A stretch of 49,009 nucleotides of DNA from Planctomycetota bacterium (GCA_963204995.1 CAUJKL010000808.1:1-49009); one strand, 5' to 3'; shown: positions 35,547 to 44,838, numbered from the stretch's first letter. A program made the numbers and translations. Notes: generated from the sequence alone by a model not told the origin.

Positions 35547-36908
35547 ATGGGTAAGAAGAATTTTCGTGGCCGAGGTGGTGCCGAAGGCGGTGGGCAGGGC
35601 GGAGGCCAAGGTGGAGGCCGCGGACGCGGAGGCCGAGGCCGAGGCGGTGGTGGAGGCCAAGGTGGTGGCGGCGGGCAGGGTAATGGCCAAGGGAGACGCC
35701 GACGACGGGGTGGAGGCGGAGGCGGGCAGCGTCAGGGTGGTCCCGACATTGAACCCGTCGAAGACAGTGACATTCCCTGTGAACCAGGGCAAGGGTTGCT
35801 GGAACTTCATCCGAATGGATACGGCTTCCTACGGAGCCCCGAAAACAACTACTCCCGCGAACGTAGCGATCCATTTGTTCCTGGAGCGATGATCGAGAAG
35901 TTCGGCCTGCGGCAAGGTGTCCTCATCAGCGGCATCATCCAACATGCACGCAAACAGCAAGGCCCACGACTCCGTGAGATCACCGACGTCGATGGCATCC
36001 GGCCCGATGAGTATTCGAAAGTCAAACACTTCGATTCGCTCACCGCGATTAATCCAGAGAGGTGGTATCGACTGGAAACGGAGGCCCAGCCGCTGACGAC
36101 GCGTGTGATGGACTTGTTAACACCGCTCGGTCGGGGGCAACGCGCGCTGATCGTCGCGCCGCCACGAAGCGGTAAGACTATTCTGCTCCAACACATCAGT
36201 CATGGCATCTCGACGAACTATCCAGGTGTGAAGCTGATGGTATTGTTGGTCGACGAGCGACCCGAAGAAGTGACAGACATGAAGCGTAACGTCAACGGCG
36301 AAGTTATTGCGAGCAGCCTTGACCAAGACGTCGAAAGTCACGTTCGGTTGTCGCAACTGGCTGTTGAACGATGCAAGCGTCTGGCTGAAATGGGCCAAGA
36401 CGTGTTTCTGTTGATGGACTCGATCACTCGCCTCGCGCGTGCTTTCAACAAATGGGTTGGCAACACGGGACGCACCATGAGCGGTGGTGTCGACATCAAA
36501 GCGATGGATATTCCGAAGAAATTGTTCGCGACGGCTCGGGCGTTTGAAGAAGGCGGTTCGCTGACTGTGGTCGGTACGGCACTGATCGATACCGGCAGTC
36601 GGATGGACGATTTGATCTTCCAGGAGTTCAAGGGAACCGGCAACATGGAGTTGGTTCTCGATCGCAAACTTGCCGATCGCCGTGTTTGGCCAGCGATCGA
36701 TATTACACAGTCCGGTACGCGCCGCGAAGAGTTGCTGCACGACCCCGACACGTTGCACGCCGTCACGATGCTAAGACGGACGTTGACATCGATGCATCCG
36801 GTGGATGCGATGGAGCAGCTCGTCAAGCAACTCGGTCGCTTCAAGACAAACAAGGAGTTCATCAAGCTGATTAGCGGTGCAGGAGGCCCGATTGCTGCCG
36901 CGCGATAG
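35547..36908 (+). CDS. rho: Transcription termination factor Rho with Gly/Arg-rich N-terminus
   Basis: Hexameric RNA-dependent ATPase that ends Rho-dependent transcripts. The 453 residues include the RNA-binding cold-shock-like domain (about 80-155: GLLELHPNGYGFLRSPENNY, VPGAMIEKFGLRQG), Walker A APPRSGKT (about 205-212), Walker B VFLLMDSITRLARA, the Q-loop region TGRTMSGGVD and the R-loop FKGTGNMELVLDRKLADRR. The first 66 residues replace the usual N-terminal helical domain with RGG-like low-complexity sequence of almost only Gly, Arg and Gln. Such insertions occur in Rho of several phyla and may add RNA affinity or phase-separation behaviour; this is inference here. The ATG at 35547 is preceded by AGGGTAAGT. 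Confidence 0.97.
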   Translation: MGKKNFRGRGGAEGGGQGGGQGGGRGRGGRGRGGGGGQGGGGGQGNGQGRRRRRGGGGGGQRQGGPDIEPVEDSDIPCEPGQGLLELHPNGYGFLRSPENNYSRERSDPFVPGAMIEKFGLRQGVLISGIIQHARKQQGPRLREITDVDGIRPDEYSKVKHFDSLTAINPERWYRLETEAQPLTTRVMDLLTPLGRGQRALIVAPPRSGKTILLQHISHGISTNYPGVKLMVLLVDERPEEVTDMKRNVNGEVIASSLDQDVESHVRLSQLAVERCKRLAEMGQDVFLLMDSITRLARAFNKWVGNTGRTMSGGVDIKAMDIPKKLFATARAFEEGGSLTVVGTALIDTGSRMDDLIFQEFKGTGNMELVLDRKLADRRVWPAIDITQSGTRREELLHDPDTLHAVTMLRRTLTSMHPVDAMEQLVKQLGRFKTNKEFIKLISGAGGPIAAAR

Positions 36909-36913
36909 GACGA

Positions 36914-36941
36914 GCGGAATCCTCCGATAATTCGATTCCGC
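36914..36941 (+). terminator. Weak hairpin after rho
   Basis: GCGGAATC (36914-36921) and GATTCCGC (36934-36941) form an 8-bp stem with a 12-nt loop, 6 bp past the rho stop. No T-run follows, so it is at best a partial terminator. Confidence 0.35.
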
Positions 36942-37084
36942 CGGTCGTGCGAGTCGTTCCGACATTTTGTTGGAGCCTTTAGTCACGAGCATTGGATCGC
37001 CGATGGCAATGGATGCCCCTTCGCTCGGACGCGAAGACAGTTTGAGGCTTGGATGCCACTCCCCGCTGAATCGGAGTCCAGCCG

Positions 37085-38263
37085 ATGTTGTCTGTCCGCT
37101 ATTGTGCGCTCGCGGTTGTTTGCGCCGCAGCCTCTACAGTTCCGGCCGCCTATATTTTCGCCGAAGAGCTGCCCTTCCCTCCGCCACGCCCTTCGCTGAA
37201 GACGCTCGAACAGATTCAAGGCGCTCTTTCTAAGAAGCCTGCGGCACAATCTGGAATTGAGCAAGGCGAGCTGATCACAGAGCGCTACCCAAACGGAGCC
37301 GTGAGATTACAGCGGTACGTCATTCAGGACGCAGATCGAAATTACGTCAATCACGGTTCATGGACGATGCTGGACCCTCAGGGGCAAGTCATCGCTCAGG
37401 GCGAGTATCGCAATGGCAAGGAGCAGGGGCCGTGGATGCGAGTCATGACGGACTTCCCAGGCGTGATGGCTGGCTTCCAAGGTCCGTACATTTCGCAAGC
37501 CGAGTTCGATAATGGCGAGTTGCACGGCACTTGGACGATCATCGATGCGAAGCAGCACGTTGTTGGCTCGTGGCAGTTCTCGCGAGGAGAGCTTGATGGT
37601 CCCGCGACCACTTGGTATCCGGGCGGACGGCAACGACGCGAGATGACGTTTTCACGAGGTATTCCGGACGGCGAGTCGACCGCCTGGAAGCCGAATGGTC
37701 AGATCGCGGCTCGCGAGTTCTACCGTGATGGCAAGCAGCTTATTCCGGTGGTCACGTGGCACAACCAACAACAAAAGGAATCGGAAGGTTGGATGGTTCG
37801 GTCCAACTTCACCATCAACGCCAAAGTTGATTGGTGGAACGGCAAGATCGAAATTACGCGATCGGAAACCGAAGGGACGGACGTAAAAACGGGTAAGTGG
37901 ACCGAATGGTACGCCAACGGGACGGTCAAGTTTGAAGGAATGTTCGAGGAAGGAGTCGCCGTCGATCAGCACGTCTGGTGGCACCCCAATGGCCAGAAGA
38001 TGCTCGCCGGGACATACGATTCGGGGATGCAAGAAGGGCGTTGGACCGAGTGGCACGCGACCGGCATGAAGCAAGTCGAAGGCGACTATCTCGCCGGCAG
38101 GAAGACGGGAACGTGGACGACATGGGCCGAGGACGGACTTGTCGCCGACGTTCAACATATCGCGCCGGATACCGGCAGCGGTCGACGCAGTGAGTCAGGC
38201 ATCGCGATCAGCAAGGAACTCGATGACGCGCCTCATAACGTGTCCCATCTACTCGCTCCCTAA
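37085..38263 (+). CDS. Exported MORN/YwqK-type repeat protein
   Basis: 392 residues with a signal peptide (about 1-26, ending AAYIFA). The body consists of repeated units of about 20-24 residues with Y/W-x-NG-x-hydrophobic patterns: ERYPNGAVRLQRYV, GEYRNGKEQGPWMRV, AEFDNGELHGTWTI, TWYPGGRQRREMTF, AWKPNGQIAAREFY, EWYANGTVKFEGMF, WWHPNGQKMLAGTY, EWHATGMKQVEGDY. These match the MORN-like repeats of the YwqK family, extended beta-hairpin proteins. They often serve as binding scaffolds; no enzyme motif is present. Its role is unknown and the antitoxin label sometimes given to the family is not supported here. It follows rho by 176 bp. Confidence 0.85.
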   Translation: MLSVRYCALAVVCAAASTVPAAYIFAEELPFPPPRPSLKTLEQIQGALSKKPAAQSGIEQGELITERYPNGAVRLQRYVIQDADRNYVNHGSWTMLDPQGQVIAQGEYRNGKEQGPWMRVMTDFPGVMAGFQGPYISQAEFDNGELHGTWTIIDAKQHVVGSWQFSRGELDGPATTWYPGGRQRREMTFSRGIPDGESTAWKPNGQIAAREFYRDGKQLIPVVTWHNQQQKESEGWMVRSNFTINAKVDWWNGKIEITRSETEGTDVKTGKWTEWYANGTVKFEGMFEEGVAVDQHVWWHPNGQKMLAGTYDSGMQEGRWTEWHATGMKQVEGDYLAGRKTGTWTTWAEDGLVADVQHIAPDTGSGRRSESGIAISKELDDAPHNVSHLLAP

Positions 38264-38369
38264 CTCCCGCCAGTCGACAAAGCGTAGCTGAAGTCGCGTG
38301 ATGTCGTTAGACTGTTGGAGCCAGAACTCTTACGAGTTTCCGCTAACAGACAACCGAAAGGAGCACGCT

Positions 38370-39854
38370 ATGCGACATCGACTTACCGCTCTACTACTCA
38401 CCTTCCTCAGCTGCTGTATCGTAAACGGACTCAACGCCAAAGAACTCGCCGGTACTCGCCCAAACATCATCCTCGTGATGACCGACGACCAAGGAATGGG
38501 TGACCTTTCCTGCCTGGGCAATGAAGTATTGCGCACGCCTAACATCGATCGCTTTTACACGCAGTCGACTCGCTTCACGGAGTTTCACGTCAGCCCAACC
38601 TGCTCACCGACTCGTTCCGCCATGATGAGCGGACGGCACGAGTTTCGAAATGGCGTCACCCACACGATCAAAGAACGCGAGCGAATGGCGCTCAGCACCA
38701 CGACCTTTCCGCAGTTGCTGCAGAAAGCGGGCTACAAAACCGGCATCTTCGGCAAGTGGCATCTTGGTGACGAAGACGACCATCAGCCCTATAACCGCGG
38801 CTTCAGCGAAGTCTTTATTCACGGTGCCGGTGGTATCGGTCAGTCTTATGAAGGCAGCTGTGCTGACTTTCCACCGAATCTGAAGAACAAGTATTTCGAC
38901 ATCGTGGCTTTGCACAACGACACGATCAAGCAGACCAAAGGGTTCTGCACCGACGTTTTCTTTCAAGCCGCTCTGGGTTGGATCAAACAGCAACACGAAG
39001 CCAAGCAACCCTTCTTTGCCTACATTCCGACGAACGCCCCGCACGGTCCGATGATCGCTCCTGAGAAGTACAAAAAGCGATTTCTCGATCTCGGATATGA
39101 CGAAGATACGGCCGGGCGTTACGGGATGATCGAGAACATCGATGACAATTTTGGTCGGTTGGTGCAGAAGCTCGACGAGTGGAACGCTTGGGATAACACG
39201 TTGGTGATCTTCATGACCGACAATGGTCAGGCCGGATCGCGCGGGCGGCTGAACGGCAAGCCGGTGAAGCTGCATACGGCCGGATTCAAGACAGGGAAAG
39301 GCTCGCCGTACGAAGGCGGCACGCACGTGCCAGCCTTTTGGCGTTGGAAGGGTGTACTCGGTGAGGGAGTCGACATTTCGGCTCTGACCGCTCACATCGA
39401 TCTGTTCAAAACTTTTTGCCAACTGACGGGTGCAGAAATCCCCAGCGACATCCAAAAGATCGACGGTCGTTCGCTGTTGCCGCTGCTCGAGAACCCGAAA
39501 TCGCCGTGGCCGGATCGCGAACTATTTGTGCATACCGGACGTTGGGAAAAAGGTGCCGATCCCAACGACAGTAAGTTCAAGAGCTGTGCCGTGCGAACGC
39601 AGCGCTGGCGATTCGTCAACAACAAAGAGTTGTACGATATTCCTGCGGACCCCTACGAGACGACTGACGTGTCGGCCGATCATCCCGAAGTAATCGCGCA
39701 GCTTCGCAAAGCTTACGATGCCTGGTGGGCTGAGACCGTTCCTTTGATGGTCAACGAAGACGCACCTTACGCTCCCCATCAGCCTCAAGCCGTCCGCTAT
39801 GAGAAACAGCTGGCGGAACGCGGTATCCCGAACTGGGTTCCACCGGCGCTGTGA
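38370..39854 (+). CDS. Exported sulfatase (arylsulfatase A type)
   Basis: 494 residues from the ATG at 38370, which has an excellent AAAGGAG at 38357-38363 and a signal peptide (about 1-23). The catalytic CSPTR is at residues 78-82; the Cys is the formylglycine precursor and the C-x-P-x-R context fits aerobic maturation. Metal ligands follow the family pattern: ILVMTDDQGMGDL (Asp39, Asp40), GKWHLGD and FMTDNG. The enzyme hydrolyses sulfate esters, typically of marine polysaccharides in planctomycetes, in the periplasm. The substrate cannot be told from sequence. A small hairpin GATCGC-GAG-GCGATC (39858-39872) follows the stop. Confidence 0.95.
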   Translation: MRHRLTALLLTFLSCCIVNGLNAKELAGTRPNIILVMTDDQGMGDLSCLGNEVLRTPNIDRFYTQSTRFTEFHVSPTCSPTRSAMMSGRHEFRNGVTHTIKERERMALSTTTFPQLLQKAGYKTGIFGKWHLGDEDDHQPYNRGFSEVFIHGAGGIGQSYEGSCADFPPNLKNKYFDIVALHNDTIKQTKGFCTDVFFQAALGWIKQQHEAKQPFFAYIPTNAPHGPMIAPEKYKKRFLDLGYDEDTAGRYGMIENIDDNFGRLVQKLDEWNAWDNTLVIFMTDNGQAGSRGRLNGKPVKLHTAGFKTGKGSPYEGGTHVPAFWRWKGVLGEGVDISALTAHIDLFKTFCQLTGAEIPSDIQKIDGRSLLPLLENPKSPWPDRELFVHTGRWEKGADPNDSKFKSCAVRTQRWRFVNNKELYDIPADPYETTDVSADHPEVIAQLRKAYDAWWAETVPLMVNEDAPYAPHQPQAVRYEKQLAERGIPNWVPPAL

Positions 39855-39978
39855 CCCGATCGCGAGGCGATCTACGAGCGATATCTTCAACGCGAGAACT
39901 AGCGTCGCTAGCCAGTGGCCTTCCCAGCTCCATGCCGTTGGCACTGGCCGGTAACAATTCGAGATACCAAAATTCTCT

Positions 39979-40335
39979 ATGCGTCCCTATTTAATCACCG
40001 TCGTGTTACTGTCATGCAGTAACGTGTTCATGACGTTCGCGTGGTACGGTCACTTGAAAAACATGTCGTCCAAACCCTGGCTGATTGCCGCGCTTGTCAG
40101 CTGGGGGATCGCCCTCTTTGAATACTTGATCCAAGTGCCCGCCAATCGCATCGGTCATCAAGTCATGACGCTGGGGCAACTCAAGATTCTTCAAGAGGTC
40201 ATCACGCTGTCGGTGTTCGTGCCGTTTTCCATCCTGTACATGAAAGAGAAGATCACGCTGGACTACATATGGGCAGGGATCTGCTTGCTGGGTGCCGCGT
40301 TCTTTATCTTTCGCAGGCATCTCACCGGAGCCTAA
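39979..40335 (+). CDS. DUF486 family small membrane protein (DMT-like)
   Basis: 118 residues with four predicted helices: about 4-22, 34-52, 70-88 and 94-112. Family features are MRPYLITVVLLSCSNVFMTFAWYGHLK, FEYLIQVPANRIGH and LKILQEVITLSVFVPFSILYMKEK. DUF486 proteins resemble half-size drug/metabolite transporters; substrate unknown. The TAA stop (40333-40335) overlaps the stop of the opposing sulfatase (CTA at 40332-40334) in the shared sequence CTAA, so the two genes end within one another. Confidence 0.9.
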   Translation: MRPYLITVVLLSCSNVFMTFAWYGHLKNMSSKPWLIAALVSWGIALFEYLIQVPANRIGHQVMTLGQLKILQEVITLSVFVPFSILYMKEKITLDYIWAGICLLGAAFFIFRRHLTGA

Positions 40336-41765
40336 TCGTTAGCCAGCGGGTCGCCCGCCGCGACTTGTTCGCGTCGAAGAGTCTCACGAAGCTGATCGAA
40401 GATATCAGCCTTCGTTGGGTCGGCCGATAGATCCTGTAACTCGTTCGGATCTTTCCCGAGATCGAACAGCTGCCAGCGATCGATGGCTGGATAGTGAATC
40501 AACTTCCAGCGCGAATCGCGAATCATTCGCTGCTTGTCGCGAAAGTAGCAAAAGACGTGATCGTGCGACTTGTCGGCTTGGCCAGTGACAACTTTCGCGA
40601 AACTCTGGCCTTCAACGCTCTGCGGAACTTCGATCCCGACAAGTTCGCACGTCGTGGGATAGAGTTCACGCAGATAGACTTGAGCATCACGAACCTGCCC
40701 CTGCGGGATGTTTGGGCCAGCGATGATGAGCGGTACGTTGATCGTGTGCTCATACATATTCTGCTTGCCGCGCAGTCCGTGGCTGCCGACGCCCAGCCCG
40801 TGATCACTCGAAAATATAATGATCGTGTTGTCGAGTTGATTTGTCGCGCGCAGAGCCTCGACGATCCGTCCGACTTGCTGATCCATGTCCGAGATCACGG
40901 CATAGTAAACGGCCAACAACTCGCGAATCATCTGCGGCGTGCGGGGCCAAGGCAGCAGCTGTTCGTCGCGTCCATCGAAGTTGCCGTGATCGAAAGGGTG
41001 TTCCGGCAAGAAGTTCGCGGGCAGCGGGAGCTTGTTGGCTGCGTATTTCGTCTCGAAGTTCGGCGGGAAGAAGAGTGGATCGTGCGGCGCGGTGAAGGCA
41101 ACTTGCAGAAAGAACGGTTCGACTGGCTTGCGGCGAATGAGTTCGATGGCCACGTCCGCGAATTTGCTGCTGATATCCGGTGTCAGGCCGACCCCGCGTT
41201 CGGGAAAGAGAGTGCCCTCGTCGTCCTGGAAGATCCAGCCGGTGTACCCTGTGACGGGCGTCCCTTTCCAGTCGACTTGCTCCTTCCACCATTTGCCGCC
41301 TCCGCCCGTGAACAGTCCTCGCGTCTGTTCAAAGCCGCGTTGAATCGGTTTGCCGTCATTATGCCACTTGCCGACATACCAAGAGTGATAGCCCGCGTCT
41401 GTCATCGCTTGAGGCCAGAGTTTTAAGGTTGGATCGATTTGTTTCCCAAAGTCCACGACACCGTTGCGAAAACCGCTACAACCCGACAGGATCTCGGCTC
41501 GGCTCGGCGTGCAAATTGGGTTGGCACAGACTGCTCGCGTGAATGCCACACCGCGTCGCGCGAGAGCGTCGAGATTCGGTGTGTCGATGCTGGCGTTTCC
41601 CAAGGCGTGAATCGTGTCGGGACGTTGGTCGTCCGTCAACAGGAACAGGACATTGGGGCGAGCGTTCTCGGCAAACGCGAAGCTCGTCCGGCTGATGCAG
41701 GCAAACAACGTCGCACCAACGAGAAAGACAATTCCGAGACGGTCAAAGCGGATTGTTTTGGGCAT
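40332..41765 (-). CDS. Exported sulfatase (iduronate-2-sulfatase type)
   Basis: 477 residues from the ATG at 41765; an upstream codon at 41777 would add 4. Signal peptide about 1-33 (FLVGATLFACISRTSFAFA). The catalytic motif CTPSR is at residues 85-89 in VCANPICTPSRAEILSG. Metal-binding FLLTDDQRPDT (Asp45, Asp46), VGKWHNDGKP and IIFSSDHGLGVGSHG match the iduronate-2-sulfatase-like group. The C-terminal DRWQLFDLGKDPNELQDLSADP is the usual end of this clade. Substrate unresolved; the protein is expected in the periplasm. It overlaps DUF486 by 4 nt at their convergent ends. Confidence 0.95.
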   Translation of the reverse strand: MPKTIRFDRLGIVFLVGATLFACISRTSFAFAENARPNVLFLLTDDQRPDTIHALGNASIDTPNLDALARRGVAFTRAVCANPICTPSRAEILSGCSGFRNGVVDFGKQIDPTLKLWPQAMTDAGYHSWYVGKWHNDGKPIQRGFEQTRGLFTGGGGKWWKEQVDWKGTPVTGYTGWIFQDDEGTLFPERGVGLTPDISSKFADVAIELIRRKPVEPFFLQVAFTAPHDPLFFPPNFETKYAANKLPLPANFLPEHPFDHGNFDGRDEQLLPWPRTPQMIRELLAVYYAVISDMDQQVGRIVEALRATNQLDNTIIIFSSDHGLGVGSHGLRGKQNMYEHTINVPLIIAGPNIPQGQVRDAQVYLRELYPTTCELVGIEVPQSVEGQSFAKVVTGQADKSHDHVFCYFRDKQRMIRDSRWKLIHYPAIDRWQLFDLGKDPNELQDLSADPTKADIFDQLRETLRREQVAAGDPLAND

Positions 41766-41831
41766 GGCTGATCGCAAGCGGTAGAAGTTCAGAAGTGTAC
41801 CTCTGCATTATGTCTACCAAAACGTCCCAGC

Positions 41832-43130
41832 TCAACGCTGGTAGCCCGGCAGACTCAATAGAGGGTTTTCGACGATTCTTGCTTGACCGTACGATGTCGG
41901 TGCAGCGCTGGGTTGCGCTGCGAGCGGAACCTGTGTGACATGCTCGTGGGCATCGAACTCGGCCCAAATCGGCAAATGGTCCGAGACTTCAATGGCCTGC
42001 TCCATCGTCAAGCCAAACTCCTGCTGCAAACTCACGATGCCCGCGACTCCCGTGAATTCGGTCGTCGCCAGACGATCAAACACGATGTTGTCGTACGACT
42101 GAGTACCGCGTGTGTTCGTCGGTTCGCCATGCACCGTATACGCGATGTTGGGTAGTCGTCCGAGCCGCCCGAGTTTCTGATAGCTGACATTCAAATCACC
42201 CAACAGGATCACGTCGTCCTCTTGCCAGTCGTTTCTCTGCAGCGAGACAAACACATCCGCTAACGCGTCGAGTTCCGTATCGGTCTCGTCGGGGTCGGTA
42301 TGTATGTTCGCCAAGATGAAGGAGAAGCCAGGCTGCGTGGAAGCCGAACGAACTTGGAATCGGGCAATCGTCGGCTCGCGATGCAGGTAGTCTTGCGGAT
42401 CGGGCACAGTGAAGATCGATTGCGGATCGACATCGACACGAGACGAATCGTAGATGAACACATACTGCTCCTTGCTGATGGTACGTCCCAGTCGCGGCCC
42501 AACGACGGAGCGATAGCTGCCCCCTTCAGCATTGATGAGCGTCAAAAATCCTTCGATGACCGACTCTTGCATCGTCCGTAGTTCTTGAATCGCGATAATG
42601 TCAAACTGGCGGACGACACTTGCCAAAACGCGCATCACCTCCGGCTTGTTTGCCTTCGTTTCGCCAAAGACTTGAATGTTGAAGCTGGCGATTCGAATCG
42701 TCGAACGTGCGTTTCCGCGAGCCGGTGCCACAACACCGGCCTGACTGGGCGGAGCGGGGCTTGTAGGCTGTGATGGAGCGACGGGCGACGACCAGCGATC
42801 TAACGCCAGGCTCTCAGGAATTCCCTCGCGAATCGTCTCGGTGACGCGATCCGGGATACGATCCCGCACCTCGTTCGCCAACTCCTTGGCCGCATGGCCT
42901 ACGTCCGCCGCTCGCTCGCGGTTGATGGAGAATGTGGGCCAGCCATTGGACCAGTCGAGCGTCAGCACTCCGACGGAGAACAGCGCGATCGCGAGCAAAA
43001 ACGCCAGCTTGGAGACAAGTCGCGTTCCAAGAATCCACCGCAGCGGCCAAGGCAATCCGCGACTGGCAAAGCCTACGACGATCTGCGCGGGAGATATACT
43101 TCGGAATAGTTTCCTTCTGAACAGAGCCAT
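41832..43130 (-). CDS. Membrane-anchored endonuclease/exonuclease/phosphatase family protein
   Basis: 432 residues from the ATG at 43130; longer frames upstream add only Arg/Pro-rich sequence. A single N-terminal membrane helix (about 41-58) is followed by a Pro-rich linker (about 115-140) and a DNase-I-like EEP domain: IRIASFNIQVFGETKA (first Asn), IIAIQELRT (Glu), FILANIHTDP, ILLGDLNVSYQK (Asp, Asn) and the terminal EVSDHLPIWAEF (Asp, His). All catalytic residues of the fold are present. Substrates in this superfamily range from DNA to phospholipids, so the activity is not predicted further. The domain should face the periplasm. It is downstream of the DUF1080 gene but separated by a strong terminator. 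Confidence 0.88.
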   Translation of the reverse strand: MALFRRKLFRSISPAQIVVGFASRGLPWPLRWILGTRLVSKLAFLLAIALFSVGVLTLDWSNGWPTFSINRERAADVGHAAKELANEVRDRIPDRVTETIREGIPESLALDRWSSPVAPSQPTSPAPPSQAGVVAPARGNARSTIRIASFNIQVFGETKANKPEVMRVLASVVRQFDIIAIQELRTMQESVIEGFLTLINAEGGSYRSVVGPRLGRTISKEQYVFIYDSSRVDVDPQSIFTVPDPQDYLHREPTIARFQVRSASTQPGFSFILANIHTDPDETDTELDALADVFVSLQRNDWQEDDVILLGDLNVSYQKLGRLGRLPNIAYTVHGEPTNTRGTQSYDNIVFDRLATTEFTGVAGIVSLQQEFGLTMEQAIEVSDHLPIWAEFDAHEHVTQVPLAAQPSAAPTSYGQARIVENPLLSLPGYQR

Positions 43131-43219
43131 CCTTGGCCTCGGATGAACCGATGGAATCGAGACGCGCGCAACGGTGCGAAGGGCTTGTAGCAAAGGTGTC
43201 AAGTTGCCACAAGCTCAAC

Positions 43220-43254
43220 AAAAAAATACCGAATCGCGGACTCGCGATTCGGTA
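43220..43254 (-). terminator. Intrinsic terminator downstream of the DUF1080 gene
   Basis: On the minus strand a perfect 12-bp stem TACCGAATCGCG/CGCGATTCGGTA (43254-43243, 43238-43227) with a 4-nt loop is followed by TTTTTTTGTTG. It is placed to end the DUF1080 transcript before the EEP gene. Confidence 0.85.
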
Positions 43255-43270
43255 CGTTTGTTGCCGCAGC

Positions 43271-43352
43271 GTAGAGCAATTGTCCTCAATTGCTCCAGGA
43301 ACAGTCAATTGTCCTCAATTGCTCCAGGAACAGTTGAGACAACTGTTCTACA
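43271..43352. repeat. REP-like element with a 29-bp tandem duplication
   Basis: A 29-bp unit (CAATTGTCCTCAATTGCTCC then AGGAACAGT) occurs exactly twice, at 43277-43305 and 43306-43334. The left end forms GAGCAATTG-TCCT-CAATTGCTC and the right end GAACAGTTG-AGA-CAACTGTTC, each with perfect 9-bp arms. The outer ends GTAGA and TCTAC are inverted, so the whole is bounded by terminal inverted sequence. Confidence 0.85.
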
Positions 43353-43379
43353 AATCCGTCAGTCCAACACCGGGGGCAA

Positions 43380-44744
43380 TTACAACTGCTTGAGCTTCAC
43401 ATTGCGAAACTGAACCGGATCGCTATGCCCAGCGAATCCGAAGTGCCCGGATGGATTGTCCTTTCCAGCATGCGGACGATCCCCCATGAACTGAGTCACC
43501 TGTCCGAGATCCGTATCCAGAATCAGCGTCCCGTTCAGCTCGACCTTGATCGTCGAACCCTTCACGGTGACTTCCTGTACATTCCACTCGCCAGCCGGTC
43601 GAAGGTAACCGCGATAAGCCGGAACCATTCCGTACGCGGACCCATGATACTGTCGTGGGTCGAGCTTGGCATATTTCTCCGCATCGTTATCCAGTACCTG
43701 CAACTCGCACATGCCGACGTAAGCTGTATCGCCTTCGCCAGGATATCGGAGCGCCAAACCGTTATTGCCGCCTTCGGGTACTTGAAACTCAAGTCGAACG
43801 GCGAAGTCCGTGTACTCTTCTGCCGTATAAATCGTGCCGCCCTTGCCAGCTTTGCATTTGATGTTGCCATCGATGACGTCGTAGTTCTCGACGGGACCGC
43901 TCCAGCCTGCAAAATCTTTTCCATTGAAGATCGACTCATATCCTTCCGCATGCTTCGTCGCCAGTAGCTCGTTGGCTTCGTCGATTGGAATCTCGCGAAC
44001 AAAAATGTTGGCCCAGCGAATTTCGCCACCGTGCGTCTGCAACTGAATCGGGCCATCACGGAAGAGTGGGTTTGCCTTGTTGAGCGAACCGGATGCCTCC
44101 TTGGCGAATTCGTCGGGCTTTTGCTTTCTCCAATAGTTCTCCATGCGTGCGTGATCGACAACGAGCTGGTCGTTCAGATAGACCGTAGTGCGTTCACCGA
44201 CTTGGAGAATACGAAAGCGATTCCACTCGCCAAACGGCTTATCCGCCAGAACGGCAGGATCCTTTCCGGCTGATCCGGCGCTGTTATTCCACAAACCTCC
44301 CGACCCCTTGTCCGCACCGATGTTCCACTTTCCGCCGGCCTCCGTATAGTCCCAAATCTGAATTTGAGGTGTCGCCCGAAGGTAGATACCGCTGTCTGCC
44401 TGAGCGACTGTTTTGTAGTCGATTCGCAGCTCGATATCCCCGTAGCTCTCATCCGTGGTCAAATAGACACCGTGACCGTCGTTGACTAACTCGCCGTTCT
44501 CAACGCTCCAGTGCTGCTTTACATCTTCCAAGTCAGCAGCGCGTTTCGTGGCACGCTCTTCGTCCGTCATGGCCGCCAAGACACGAGGATCGAAATGTCC
44601 CATGCCATGCCATCCGGCAAGGTCTTGACCATTGAATAAAGCCTTGAATCCCTCGGGCGGAATGTTCTCTTCGGCGTTTACGGCAGCACCGATCGCCAAG
44701 CAAACAAACATCGTAATCCAACTTGTATTCCGTTTCGCTAACAT
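43380..44744 (-). CDS. Exported protein with two DUF1080 (3-keto-disaccharide hydrolase-like) domains
   Basis: 454 residues with a signal peptide (about 1-24, ending AVNAEE). Two concanavalin-like DUF1080 domains follow. The first (about 28-245) begins GFKALFNGQDLAGWHGMG and contains ELRIDYKTVAQADSGIYLRATPQIQIWDY. The second (about 262-454) begins GYESIFNGKDFAGWSG and contains LEFQVPEGGNNGLALRYPGEGDTAYVGMCELQVLDN and KVELNGTLILDTDL. Members of the family act on or bind glycans, and some hydrolyse 3-keto-disaccharides. A periplasmic or surface role in sugar use fits the nearby sulfatases. It ends 126 nt before an intrinsic terminator. Confidence 0.93.
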   Translation of the reverse strand: MLAKRNTSWITMFVCLAIGAAVNAEENIPPEGFKALFNGQDLAGWHGMGHFDPRVLAAMTDEERATKRAADLEDVKQHWSVENGELVNDGHGVYLTTDESYGDIELRIDYKTVAQADSGIYLRATPQIQIWDYTEAGGKWNIGADKGSGGLWNNSAGSAGKDPAVLADKPFGEWNRFRILQVGERTTVYLNDQLVVDHARMENYWRKQKPDEFAKEASGSLNKANPLFRDGPIQLQTHGGEIRWANIFVREIPIDEANELLATKHAEGYESIFNGKDFAGWSGPVENYDVIDGNIKCKAGKGGTIYTAEEYTDFAVRLEFQVPEGGNNGLALRYPGEGDTAYVGMCELQVLDNDAEKYAKLDPRQYHGSAYGMVPAYRGYLRPAGEWNVQEVTVKGSTIKVELNGTLILDTDLGQVTQFMGDRPHAGKDNPSGHFGFAGHSDPVQFRNVKLKQL

Positions 44745-44838
44745 CCGTCATTCCTCGAATGGTGAAGATCATCTAACAACAGGAGACGTTAGCGTATTCT
44801 CCACCGCTACCAAACGCAACATAGCGACATCCGGTGAC

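Noticed and set aside
43277-43334. CRISPR-like direct repeat
   Set aside because: Only two copies with no spacer between them; the unit is palindromic and fits a REP-like element. No cas gene is present.
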